Part shown: positions 7,749 through 15,775 of the stretch, in pieces
How positions within the stretch are numbered: the first letter of the stretch is position 1
Layout: each line of letters begins with the position of its first letter
Source of the DNA: Thermodesulfobacteriota bacterium
GTDB taxonomy: Bacteria; Desulfobacterota; BSN033; UBA1163
NCBI GenBank assembly: GCA_030017685.1
Contig: JASEHH010000019.1
Coordinates: forward strand, 1 to 44,845
Direction of reading: 5' to 3'
DNA length: 44,845 nucleotides
Notes under the pieces: generated by a model
What the model was told of the DNA's origin: nothing
What the model saw: the letters and a program-made list of their open reading frames with translations, nothing else
Databases searched by the model: none
Program-made: the position numbers and the translations under genes

Positions 7749-8912
7749 ATGCCCTATGATGTCAATCTCAATTTTGTTTTTAGGTTCCCAACAAAGATCA
7801 TATTCGGACCCGGCGCCGCTAAGGAAGTGGGAATGGAAGTTGAAGAATTAAAGGGAACCAAGGCGTTGATCGTGACAGACCGGGACCTCGTCAAGACGGA
7901 CCTCGTCAAAATTGTACGGGATGCCCTGGGAGCGAAATGCGTGGGCACCTTTTCTGACGTTACTCCTGATACAGGCGTACATATCGTTAATGCCGGCTCG
8001 GAATATGGAGCAGCGTTAGGAGCGGACACCCTCATAAGTGTCGGAGGGGGAAGCGCAATCGATACGGCTAAAGGGATGGCGATCTGTTTGACAAAAGGCG
8101 GAAGGCTTGAGGACCATGCCGGCCTCAATATCCTTGACGGTCCTGTCATGCCGCACATCGTCATCCCAACAACAGCCGGGACTGGAAGCGAGGTTACCTA
8201 TGCCGCGGTCATAAAGGATCATGAACAGAAGAGGAAGTTACTCTTTGCGGACAACTACCTTATTCCGAACGTTGCCATCCTCGACCCGAACATGACGATC
8301 GGGATGCCCAAAGGGCTGACCGCCGCTACGGGAATGGATGCGCTGAGCCATTGCATCGAAGCTATTCACTCCATGCAGAGCGAACCGATCGCGGATGCTC
8401 TGGCCTTTCATGGAATAAGGATGATAAGAGAATTCCTCCCCAGGGCTGTCGAAAATGGAGGAGATATCATCGCAAGGGGACAGATGCTCATTGCCGCCAC
8501 CATTGCAGGAGCAGCTTTTTCGAATGCCCAGGTGGGAATGGTGCATGCTCTTGCCCATTGTATCGGCGCAAGATTCGGCGTCCCTCATGGTATTGCCAAT
8601 AGCATCCTCTTGCCACACTGCATCCTGTACAACCTCGACGCCTGCCCCGACCGATACTCCCGAATCGCCGAAGCCATGGGCAAAGAACTAAGAGGAATGG
8701 ATCTTTTAAAAGCCGCAGAACAGGCCGCCATAGCCATGTGGGAATTTACGAAAGCTATTGGAATGCCACAGACCTTAAGAGAAGTGAATGTGGAAGAATC
8801 CGGGCTGGAGCAATGTGCGAATGACGCTTTAATGGATGGGGCGATCGTTTACAATCCAAAGCCGATCTTCGATCCGGCTGAGATCCTAAAAGTATATCAG
8901 AAGGCGTTTTGA
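7749..8912 (+). CDS. Iron-containing alcohol dehydrogenase (complete copy)
   Basis: The 387-residue group III alcohol dehydrogenase has an N-terminal nucleotide-binding domain (FGPGAAKEVG, then GGGSAIDTAKG at about residues 98-108). Its C-terminal helical metal domain has TTAGTGSEVT, GMDALSHCIEAI and HALAHCIGARFGVPHG, which supply the Asp and three His metal ligands. It should oxidise an alcohol or reduce an aldehyde with NAD(P)H. The ATG follows a GGAGGAGAGGAGG purine run. Bases 8121-9206, running on into the next gene, look identical to 15968-17053. Bases 7934-8120 differ from the second copy at 30 of 187 sites, mostly silent. Confidence 0.93.
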   Translation: MPYDVNLNFVFRFPTKIIFGPGAAKEVGMEVEELKGTKALIVTDRDLVKTDLVKIVRDALGAKCVGTFSDVTPDTGVHIVNAGSEYGAALGADTLISVGGGSAIDTAKGMAICLTKGGRLEDHAGLNILDGPVMPHIVIPTTAGTGSEVTYAAVIKDHEQKRKLLFADNYLIPNVAILDPNMTIGMPKGLTAATGMDALSHCIEAIHSMQSEPIADALAFHGIRMIREFLPRAVENGGDIIARGQMLIAATIAGAAFSNAQVGMVHALAHCIGARFGVPHGIANSILLPHCILYNLDACPDRYSRIAEAMGKELRGMDLLKAAEQAAIAMWEFTKAIGMPQTLREVNVEESGLEQCANDALMDGAIVYNPKPIFDPAEILKVYQKAF

Positions 8913-8922
8913 ATTAACGCAA

Positions 8923-9342
8923 ATGGCAGAAATAACGATTCTCAAAGAAGCAAGCGAAATCGGCCTGGCCGTTATGCTTTCCGATCTCATTCGGCAGAAC
9001 CTGGATCAGAACCCGGGAAAAATAAAACTCTTTAACTCGTTAGATGCAAGGGTGCTGATAGAAGCCCGGGACATTCAGATCACCGTAGGGCTCAAATTCA
9101 AACAGGAAAGACTCACTATTTCAGAGGGTTTCTCTGTTAAACCCGACCTGCATATCATCGCCGGTTCTTCAACGATTCTCGATTTATGCCTCCTGAAGAT
9201 CAAATTTGGCCTTCCTTACTTTTTTGATAAAGCAGGTTTTAAGGTTCTCAAAAAACTTTTAGCCAGGGAACTCATCATCAAAGGGCTGTTTTGCCACTTT
9301 TTCACCCTTGTTAAACTGACCCAGTTGTTCTCCGTCATGTAA
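8923..9342 (+). CDS. SCP2-like small protein (copy 1)
   Basis: The 139-residue cytosolic protein has a helical N-terminus followed by alternating strands (ARVLIEARDIQITVGLKF, ERLTISEGF, KPDLHIIAGSS). The layout resembles a short SCP2 domain, ending in a hydrophobic helical tail. I place it with SCP2-like proteins at moderate confidence. It starts ten bases after the ADH stop with no clear ribosome-binding site. GCGTT/AACGC would fold around the ADH stop codon, so translation is probably coupled. A second copy lies at 16770-17195. The two are identical up to 9206 and then diverge. Confidence 0.62.
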   Translation: MAEITILKEASEIGLAVMLSDLIRQNLDQNPGKIKLFNSLDARVLIEARDIQITVGLKFKQERLTISEGFSVKPDLHIIAGSSTILDLCLLKIKFGLPYFFDKAGFKVLKKLLARELIIKGLFCHFFTLVKLTQLFSVM

Positions 9343-9666
9343 GGTCACAACGAATCCATACAGGGTCATGGACAAACAAGTGGCAAGATATGTTCATCTT
9401 TAGAATCCTGATACCACAGAAATCTGGGACTGCGGAGTTCTTCCTGTAATTCGCTGTTGACAGTTTTTACCAAGAGTAGTAGATTTTAACCAGAAATCTA
9501 TAGACGGGATATCCGAAGTATTTCGTCTATACCGCCAATTTTGGAGGATAGATGAACCTGAATTCAAATATAACCGACTTATCTGCTCATTACGGGCAAA
9601 AAAGGAAGGGAAATGATGGGAACAAGAGCTTCCCCTTTTTTTGCACAATAGAGGAGGTAAGAACAA
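9343..9666. other. Spacer at the left edge of the accessory island
   Basis: No gene is seen in 324 bases. TTGACA (9457-9462) with TAGATT (9480-9485), spaced 17, is a possible promoter for the gene at 9667. GAGGAGG (9651-9657) is that gene's ribosome-binding site. This spacer begins where similarity to the second ADH/SCP2-like copy ends, so it may mark the island boundary. Confidence 0.45.
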
Positions 9667-9948
9667 ATGGCAATTGATAGAGAAGCTGCAAAAAGATGGT
9701 CGAAAGACAGAATCAGAGAAGAATTATCAGATTTAAGGAGAGAGGTTAGAGAATGTTATGATGACATTGATAGAAGTCTTGAAGAAGAACATGAATTAGA
9801 AAGAGACGTTAGAGAAAAGCAGGCGGCTGGAGATTCATGGTATACAAGAGAAAAAACTTTTGATGCTATGTCAGATTATAGAGAGCGAACATATGGCGCA
9901 ATTTCAAGCATAGAAAGCGATATAGAGTTTTTGAAATCTTTGCTCTAA
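9667..9948 (+). CDS. Small coiled-coil protein of unknown function
   Basis: The 93-residue protein is almost entirely charged helix, with Glu/Arg heptads in about residues 15-55 (RIREELSDLRREVRECYDDIDRSLEEEHELER), and no known motif. It is strongly preceded by GAGGAGG. Its AGA/TTA-rich codon use differs from the metabolic genes on either side and fits recent acquisition. It is the first gene of the accessory island. I do not recognise the family. Confidence 0.6.
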   Translation: MAIDREAAKRWSKDRIREELSDLRREVRECYDDIDRSLEEEHELERDVREKQAAGDSWYTREKTFDAMSDYRERTYGAISSIESDIEFLKSLL

Positions 9949-10154
9949 ACCACTAATAAACAAAAAGACAATATGAGCAGAAATACCGCGCAGCGGTTTA
10001 GTTCTTCAACGGTAAATGAACAATGAGCATATGTTTTAATAATTCATTTTTGAATTGACTCTTTTTTATTCTCTAAAACTATTTCCTCTGGAAAAATAGC
10101 GTGAAATCTCAACCTTTTTGGGCGGAAGAGAATTTTTAAGGGATAAACGTATCA

Positions 10155-10793
10155 ATGGACAGAAAGAATCGCATTTTGGACACCGCAATTATGGAGCAGA
10201 GAATAAGAGATCTCAAAAAGCTTGAAGAAGGAGGACATTACAAGGAGTTCTGGAAAAATTGCAAGGATATGGCCACCTTCTTTAAGTACTCTCAATTATC
10301 ACGGGAAGATAGAGAGAGACTATGGAGAGATTACGATGCTCTCTGCAAAAAGGTGAAGGGAAAACGGCAGTCTTCTGAAAGTGGCGCGGAAGATGCCAGA
10401 CTGGGACAAATAGACTTACGCAGGTATGCTACGGACAGTGAGTATAGGACCGCGTATGATCGTGAAGAAACAAAAAGATGGCCTAATTTATACGACTTAG
10501 AAAGTGGGGCTTATCTGGACTGGTATCATAGAATGCGAGATGATCGAAAGGCAGAACATGAACTAGATAAAACGTACAGGAGAGCTGAAGACGAAAGGAA
10601 GGAACGTGAAGAGATTAGAAGAAAAAGGCAGAAGGAGATAAAGAAATTAGGGATTGGCAACGAACGTTCAAAAGGGGCAGGGTCATCAAAGCGGAAAAGG
10701 AACGAACCCTTTGTGGCTTTTATAATGTTTTTGATTTTGATAGGTATTTTATTGGCTATCGTATTACTACAGCGTCATTTTCATGTTAAGTAA
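10155..10793 (+). CDS. Tail-anchored charged helical protein of unknown function
   Basis: In this 212-residue protein residues 1-75 are helical and resemble a DUF349-like three-helix unit (KNCKDMATFF, REDRERLWRDYDALC). Residues 125-175 form a highly charged coiled coil (DKTYRRAEDERKEREEIRRKRQKE). The C-terminus is a single membrane helix (about 188-207, FVAFIMFLILIGILLAIVLL) with only a few residues after it. That layout would anchor the soluble part at the inner face of the membrane. Codon use is AT-rich like the neighbouring orphan gene. No function is assigned. Confidence 0.6.
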   Translation: MDRKNRILDTAIMEQRIRDLKKLEEGGHYKEFWKNCKDMATFFKYSQLSREDRERLWRDYDALCKKVKGKRQSSESGAEDARLGQIDLRRYATDSEYRTAYDREETKRWPNLYDLESGAYLDWYHRMRDDRKAEHELDKTYRRAEDERKEREEIRRKRQKEIKKLGIGNERSKGAGSSKRKRNEPFVAFIMFLILIGILLAIVLLQRHFHVK

Positions 10794-10842
10794 TTTAGCT
10801 TTAGCAACAGTCTTTTTCCTGTGAGAGATATAAGCAACATAA

Positions 10843-13029
10843 TTACGAAGCGTATGGTATCGGACTATTTCTATTGCTCCTTCCGAAGTGAGAGAACGCA
10901 GATTGAAAGTTGTTGCAATTAGCCTCTGGGCTTGTGGCAGAGTGAGGGTTGGAGTTTTTTTTAAATCGAATTCGCAGTCGCAGCATAAAGTGCAATCCGA
11001 GAAAAACGTAAATCATATGTCGATGCCAGGCTGGCCAGGAACGATGCTCATAATGATCCATGCCCAGTTGGCCTTTGCCTTCCTCAAAGCATTGCTCGAT
11101 GGGCCATCGCATGATGGAGGCTTTGCACATTTCGGAAAGAGGCATATCGATCGGTGCATTGGAAAAGGAAAATTTCATCTTTCCATCGGGAGTCTTTCTG
11201 ATAAAGAGCCATACCGGGACATCTTGCGGAAGCCCATTTCGGGCCGGATAGACTCGGAGACGGGTCACCTTGGCTACAATCGGTCCCTTGGCACCTTCCG
11301 CCAGGATCACCGATTTCCATCGACATTTGGCGAAGCGAGCCATATCGGCTACGGTTTTCGGCTGAGGTTGACCCGGTAAAAGGTGAAGCCGTTTGGGTTT
11401 TCGTCCTCGACCTGAGTAAAGAAGGAGTTCTACCAAGGGTTTTTTGAGAAAGACTTGAGTATTGGAGCGGACAGCGGCGAAGTAGTAGTAATCTTTCGGT
11501 AAGGATTCAAGGAAATGAATATCGGAACCAAAGGTGGCATCACAGCCAATCCACTGGCCCGCAAAGAGTTTGGTCCGGACGACTTGATGGACCAATTCCA
11601 GAGCGATCTGGAGCTTGGTTTGAAAGGTCAGATCCTCCGGCACCCAATTCTCTTTCCGTCTCTGCGCGTATTGCGGGGAAAACCAGCTCTCCGGCATATA
11701 GAGCCGACCTGTGAGCAGAGCATACCCTTTTTCACTGGAGTAGCCGACAAAGACACCGGATTGGCAGTTCTCCACCTTGCCGATAGCGCCGCAATACTGA
11801 CGGGCAACTCCTACGGACTCCTTGCCCTTTTTGATAAACTCGCAACTATCCACGTTGATCATGCCCCCGGGATCGGCGATCATGGGCGAGAGCAGAATTT
11901 GATTCTTAAGCTCCATCGTTTCATGATCCCAGCGGCACTCTTTCATAAACCGTTGCAGGGAGCGAACACCATCTTCTCCCAAGAATTCAAGGGCGACTGG
12001 CTCAGCCGATTTGGCTTTCATATTGCTCATCAGCCCAGAGAGATAGGCCAAGCCTAATCGCTGCTGCTCGATGCGTCCAAAGCAGTCATGAAAGTGTTGA
12101 TGAAATTTGACCAGTTCTTCGGCCATGCGTTTTACATCTTCTTCTGTAAGAGTCATCCAGGGAACCAGTTCTGGGTTCCAATGGGCCTGGCGTAACATCA
12201 TCTTCAGCTCCTCCACTTTTTCTAAGGATGGTGGAGGACGATGAAAGAGGTCGTAGGGTTTGGGTTCGCAACCGATGATCTTTCGAAAACGAGGCTCTAA
12301 GACATAGACATAGACCTCCTTTATGGAACCGTGATGGACATAGCCACGTCCTTCTTTACTGTAACCCTGGGTTTGGCCGATGAACTTCCAATTGGCCGCT
12401 TTGTAGCTGGTCCCTCTGAACCGGAAGGGGTCCACAAAGGTCTCCAAAAGCCATAAGGGTTGATCAAAATGTTGCTCCCAGTCCTTGGTTAATCGGCGAA
12501 TGTTGAGGGAAAGAACGTGGGAAGCTAAATGAGGCACCAGTACCCAGGGGAAAATGAGAAACCGGCTATTTTGGGCGATTCGGCCCAGGTAGGTCTTCCT
12601 TTGTTCTTCAGACCACCCAATAAAACGGTCCCGAACGCCGACCTTCAAGGCTGCAGCGCTCCAGGAGAGGGCAGCCACAGGATGCTCTCCACTCAGAGCA
12701 AGATACTTTAACCGATGGCCTAATAGATTTTGATAACTCAAGTAATGATACTGCTTGACCAGATAGTTCCAAACAGGTTCTAAATCGGATCCACTGACCA
12801 ATTCCATTGTGATGGGGTGTAAAGATTTTAAACTTCCACAAAGGGTTTCAACAGGCTGTTTGAAAACAGGGTGAATGAACTTTGACATGAATCCGCTATC
12901 CATTAAGGTGGTGCTTTCGAAAGGACGCACCATTCCTTTGCCACCGGAACTGATCACTCCCGGTAGACTTAAAATCCCTAACCCGTGGCCTCTTTCATAC
13001 GCCCCGGTTATAGATATAGCAGATTCCAT
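10843..13029 (-). CDS. IS701-like DDE transposase with N-terminal DruA (DUF4338) domain
   Basis: The 728-residue protein has two parts. Residues about 75-255 match the DUF4338 / DruA domain (QYHYLSYQNLLGHRLKYLAL, AARDRxIGWS-like VRDRFIGWSEEQR, NSRFLIFPWV, LLETFVDPFRFRGTSYKAANW). Residues about 310-700 form a DDE transposase of the IS701/IS4-like type, with the first Asp in VDSCEFIKKGKESVGVARQY, the second in WIGCDATFGSD and Glu in RWPIEQCFEEGKGQLG. The catalytic residues look intact. I could not find matching terminal inverted repeats between 10794 and 13062, so exact element ends are unknown. The fusion is interesting because DruA alone belongs to the Druantia defence system. Confidence 0.85.
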   Translation of the reverse strand: MESAISITGAYERGHGLGILSLPGVISSGGKGMVRPFESTTLMDSGFMSKFIHPVFKQPVETLCGSLKSLHPITMELVSGSDLEPVWNYLVKQYHYLSYQNLLGHRLKYLALSGEHPVAALSWSAAALKVGVRDRFIGWSEEQRKTYLGRIAQNSRFLIFPWVLVPHLASHVLSLNIRRLTKDWEQHFDQPLWLLETFVDPFRFRGTSYKAANWKFIGQTQGYSKEGRGYVHHGSIKEVYVYVLEPRFRKIIGCEPKPYDLFHRPPPSLEKVEELKMMLRQAHWNPELVPWMTLTEEDVKRMAEELVKFHQHFHDCFGRIEQQRLGLAYLSGLMSNMKAKSAEPVALEFLGEDGVRSLQRFMKECRWDHETMELKNQILLSPMIADPGGMINVDSCEFIKKGKESVGVARQYCGAIGKVENCQSGVFVGYSSEKGYALLTGRLYMPESWFSPQYAQRRKENWVPEDLTFQTKLQIALELVHQVVRTKLFAGQWIGCDATFGSDIHFLESLPKDYYYFAAVRSNTQVFLKKPLVELLLYSGRGRKPKRLHLLPGQPQPKTVADMARFAKCRWKSVILAEGAKGPIVAKVTRLRVYPARNGLPQDVPVWLFIRKTPDGKMKFSFSNAPIDMPLSEMCKASIMRWPIEQCFEEGKGQLGMDHYEHRSWPAWHRHMIYVFLGLHFMLRLRIRFKKNSNPHSATSPEANCNNFQSAFSHFGRSNRNSPIPYAS

Positions 13030-13062
13030 TTCAGTTGTCTATAAAAATTTTTCGCTGTAGTA

Positions 13063-13629
13063 TTAAGCATATAATTTTTTAAGCAACCAGGCCATCCTTT
13101 GTCCAAGGGCTTTTACGGCCTGCATCCCTTCTTCATCTTTCTCCACCTCCCCCTTATCCCTGCCAAAACCAATACCTCGCCCAATAATGATCATTTGCCC
13201 GGCAGGAAAAAAGTGACTCATGGTATCAAGGGTATGTATAGCCCCAGAACGACGGAGGGCAACCACAATAGCACCAACCTTGTTTTTATACATTCCACCG
13301 TTGGCCATGGATACAAACCCGGCACGATCAATGAGGGCCTTCATTTCCGCTGTCACATCGGCAAAATAGACGGGCGAACCCAAGATCATCCCTTCTGCCT
13401 GAATCATCTTTTCAATGCACTCATTTGCAACGTCATTTTTCACAGCGCAGCGCTGATCCTTATTTTCAAAACACTTGTAGCAGGCAATACAACCACGAAT
13501 TTCCCTCCCCGATAGCTGCATCAATTCCGTTTCAATTCCTTCTTTTTCAAGTTCACGGAAAACATGGTTAATGAGGATAAAGGTATTTCCGTCCTTCCTC
13601 GGGCTACCATTAAACGCAACCACTTTCAT
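13063..13629 (-). CDS. Flavodoxin-fold NADPH-dependent FMN reductase / iron-sulfur flavoprotein
   Basis: The 188-residue protein has the flavodoxin-like FMN phosphate loop GSPRKDGNT (residues 8-16). The cysteine cluster GCIACYKCFENKDQRCAVKND (about 47-67) is typical of iron-sulfur flavoproteins, and SPVYFADVTAEMKALIDRAG lies around the flavin. Such proteins shuttle electrons between ferredoxin or NADPH and small acceptors in anaerobes. Its stop lies 34 bases from the transposase start. An AAAGGACG ribosome-binding site precedes the ATG. It may be original to the locus or island cargo; composition does not decide this. Confidence 0.85.
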   Translation of the reverse strand: MKVVAFNGSPRKDGNTFILINHVFRELEKEGIETELMQLSGREIRGCIACYKCFENKDQRCAVKNDVANECIEKMIQAEGMILGSPVYFADVTAEMKALIDRAGFVSMANGGMYKNKVGAIVVALRRSGAIHTLDTMSHFFPAGQMIIIGRGIGFGRDKGEVEKDEEGMQAVKALGQRMAWLLKKLYA

Positions 13630-13831
13630 ATGATTTTCGTCCTTTCTGATTTATGGCTAATATTTCTAAACCTCTTAGATAAATAATTTATCCCTACAGG
13701 AAAGTCAATATAGATGGTGAAGGTTCGAACATCAAAAGAGAAGTTTGTATAACACCTACAAATGTTCATTTTTAGGTTGGACTGGAAACTGAGGATTACT
13801 GACTGAAAGGTTAATTTTTTGAAGAATAGCC

Positions 13832-14047
13832 CTAAGTTTCCAAAGAAGAAGACTCGGAAAGGTAGTCACTCGGTAGAACCGCGCTTATGGGAGATGATAA
13901 GGATTTAACTATTGGATCCCCATATATTTCCAAAGGGATATTGGGATCATATTTTTCAGGAGAAACACTAACAGAATCATACTGACGGAATTCCAGGTCA
14001 ACAACATTCTTATCTTCTATTTTTCTAACTAATAACATGTTTTTCAT
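13832..14047 (-). CDS. Small acidic protein downstream of a Clp-fold protease-like gene
   Basis: The 71-residue protein has no recognised motif. The first half is strand-rich (MLLVRKIEDKNVVDLEF) and the last 20 residues are Ser/Leu-rich. AAGGAGAAACGTT directly before the ATG is a strong ribosome-binding site. It starts 30 bases after the stop of the protease-like gene, so the two form a pair. Function unknown. Confidence 0.55.
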   Translation of the reverse strand: MKNMLLVRKIEDKNVVDLEFRQYDSVSVSPEKYDPNIPLEIYGDPIVKSLSSPISAVLPSDYLSESSSLET

Positions 14048-14077
14048 AACGTTTCTCCTTAGCTTAACGATCTCTTA

Positions 14078-14842
14078 TTAAGGCAAGGGCGGTTGCTGAG
14101 GAACAGGTTTTTCAAGAACGACAAGGAAATAGTTGGGATTATCAACTGGTAATTCTTCCGCCGAAGGCTTAACCCACCCAATAAAAATAGGTTCTGGCTT
14201 TATTTCAGCGCCTTCCTTTTTTATAGATTGCAATTGAACTAATACCCTCCGTTCAGTTTCGGAGTCCAAAAAACCTAATATTCTTATAATGAATGGTATA
14301 GCCTTTTTTTCCATTATAACACCTTTTGGGTCCTTTTGCTCAATATTTAGTTGCAGGTCTTGTTCGACGGAAAATGCTCCTCGGTAATACTCGTAAAGTG
14401 CCCAGATTTTAGTAAATAAATCGGCGTCCGGCTTTTCGACCTTTAGCTTTAATTCTTGCTCTGCATCTCTTCTGGTAATCGGGAAAGAATGAGAAAAATA
14501 TTCCCCTCCAATTTTATTCACAATCGCTTCAATTTTTTCTTTATCTTTACTGGGGTCTAAATGAGTCTCCAAAACCTTACGGGTTATTAAGCGCGATAAG
14601 CCGTAGGCTCTTTCAACCGCCCCAATTGCAAGGGGTTCTATATGTTCGAATAGCTTACTCACTATATTCGTCATATCCGTAGGCGTATATTTTAGATCCT
14701 CACCTTGGTCTTTCAATTGTTGAGCTATAAATTTGATACAATTTTTTAGGTCCTCCACAGAAACAGGGATTGGGTTGTCATTTTTATCTCTTGGCAAAAG
14801 TGCATGTTTCGTTGTAGGAGTATTTGGTATAAAATATATCAT
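14078..14842 (-). pseudogene. 5'-truncated SDH-family Clp-fold serine protease-like gene
   Basis: The 254-residue ORF resembles the C-terminal half of SDH/SppA-like Clp-fold proteins. The key stretch is IEPLAIGAVERAYGLSRLITRKVLETHL followed by IVNKIGGEYFSHSFPITRRDAEQELKLKV (about residues 70-145), ending in a separate strand-rich domain and a proline-rich tail. The catalytic Ser region expected upstream is absent. The apparent start codon lies inside DNA that reads on the other strand as IS91 transposase, so the 5' half seems to have been lost at that junction. The family call is from memory of the C-terminal motif and is moderate only. It could also be a complete gene of another family. Confidence 0.5.
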
Positions 14843-15005
14843 CCGGGCCTCTTTCTCCCAGGAGAGAATGACCTATCTGCCCGAGGAGTCCAAGGTCACC
14901 TATGAATCCAAGGATGCCCAAAAGGAGAAGGTCTTTGACGCTTTAGAGTGGTTGGCGGCCATGAGTTCCCATGTGCCGGACAAAGGGGAGCAGATGGTAA
15001 GATAG
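14835..15005 (+). pseudogene. IS91-family (Y2) transposase remnant
   Basis: A frame of about 56 codons reads YIIRASFSQERMTYLPEESK, then KVFDALEWLAAMSSHVPDKGEQMVR. This matches the internal segment of IS91-type transposases, which normally continues YYGYYSN. It stops at a TAG immediately after QMVR, and no other part of the transposase is nearby. It is a small fragment, oriented opposite to the truncated protease gene it abuts. 15006-15183 beyond it shows no gene. Confidence 0.75.
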
Positions 15006-15183
15006 CAATTGATCTCCGTAGCCAAGACTGCTTGATTTCGATTGTTAATCTGCAATCTGCCTTCATGAAGAGATCTGAAGACTTGTAGGTGTACTCAGCA
15101 TTTTAAAATCGATCCGATAATTTCTAATACATCTAACCCAGTGCTGCTGTCCCATTCGGGTTTTACCCCATTATGTCAACATA

Positions 15184-15775
15184 GGGGGACGTTGTTGACT
15201 GAGTTGAATAACTATGGTAAAGAAGTGTTGATTCCAGAATACGAAACCCTAAAGGAAGGTTTATGCCACGCCAGGCGAGACTCGATGCTCCCGGAACCCT
15301 CCACCATGTTATCCTTCGAGGGATCGAAAAGCGCAGGATCATCGATGATGACAAGGACCGGCAGAACTTCGTCAAACGATTGGGGGATCTTGCCGAAGAG
15401 ACAGAAACCAGGATCTACGCCTGGCCCTTACTGACTAATCATGCTCATCTCCTCTTACGAAGTGCCCCTTCTATATAGGATGTCCCCCTCGAAATAGGTT
15501 CAGCCACGTAGAACGAAGTAAAAGGATTGAAACCATCCTCAAAAAGGAAAGTAAAAAGGGAAAGATAGAACTTGAAGAGCTACGGATGGGGAGCCGGCGG
15601 TGGGAAATATCGCGGGTGCGTTCGGAGATTGCGCAGCAGTTGGTTAGAGAATTAGGAGTGTCATTAGCTGAGGTGGCGAGGCTATTGGGGGTTTCCACAT
15701 CGGCCATATCTAAGATACTGCAAAGAAGCCCTCAAGGGGGCAATGAGTAATTCAACTCAGTCAACAACGTCCCCC
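15184..15775 (+). mobile_element. RayT/IS200-like element with 30-bp terminal inverted repeats
   Basis: The arms 15184-15213 and 15746-15775 are inverted repeats matching at 29 of 30 bases; each ends in GGGGG/CCCCC and contains GTTGTTGACTGAGTTGAA. They enclose a broken Y1 transposase gene (15263-15750). The right arm is immediately followed by the truncated ADH copy at 15781. Long terminal inverted repeats around a REP-associated Y1 transposase are unusual, since IS200-type elements carry subterminal hairpins instead. Confidence 0.75.
15263..15750 (+). pseudogene. REP-associated tyrosine transposase (RayT, Y1 type), disrupted
   Basis: The first part (15263-15478) encodes MPRQARLDAPGTLHHVILRG and then the HUH motif NHAHLLL near its end, the start of a Y1/IS200-like transposase. 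It stops at a TAG just after RSAPSI. In another frame, about 15499-15750 encodes the C-terminal helix-turn-helix of the same family (VRSEIAQQLVRELGVSLAEV, LLGVSTSAISKILQR). The catalytic Tyr helix between them is missing, so the enzyme is inactive. ATAGGATGTCCCCCTCG at 15476-15492 marks the internal join and may be a relic element end. Confidence 0.78.

Noticed and set aside
10843-13029. Druantia anti-phage defence locus
   Set aside because: Only the DruA-like domain is present, fused to a complete DDE transposase. No helicase or other dru genes are nearby.
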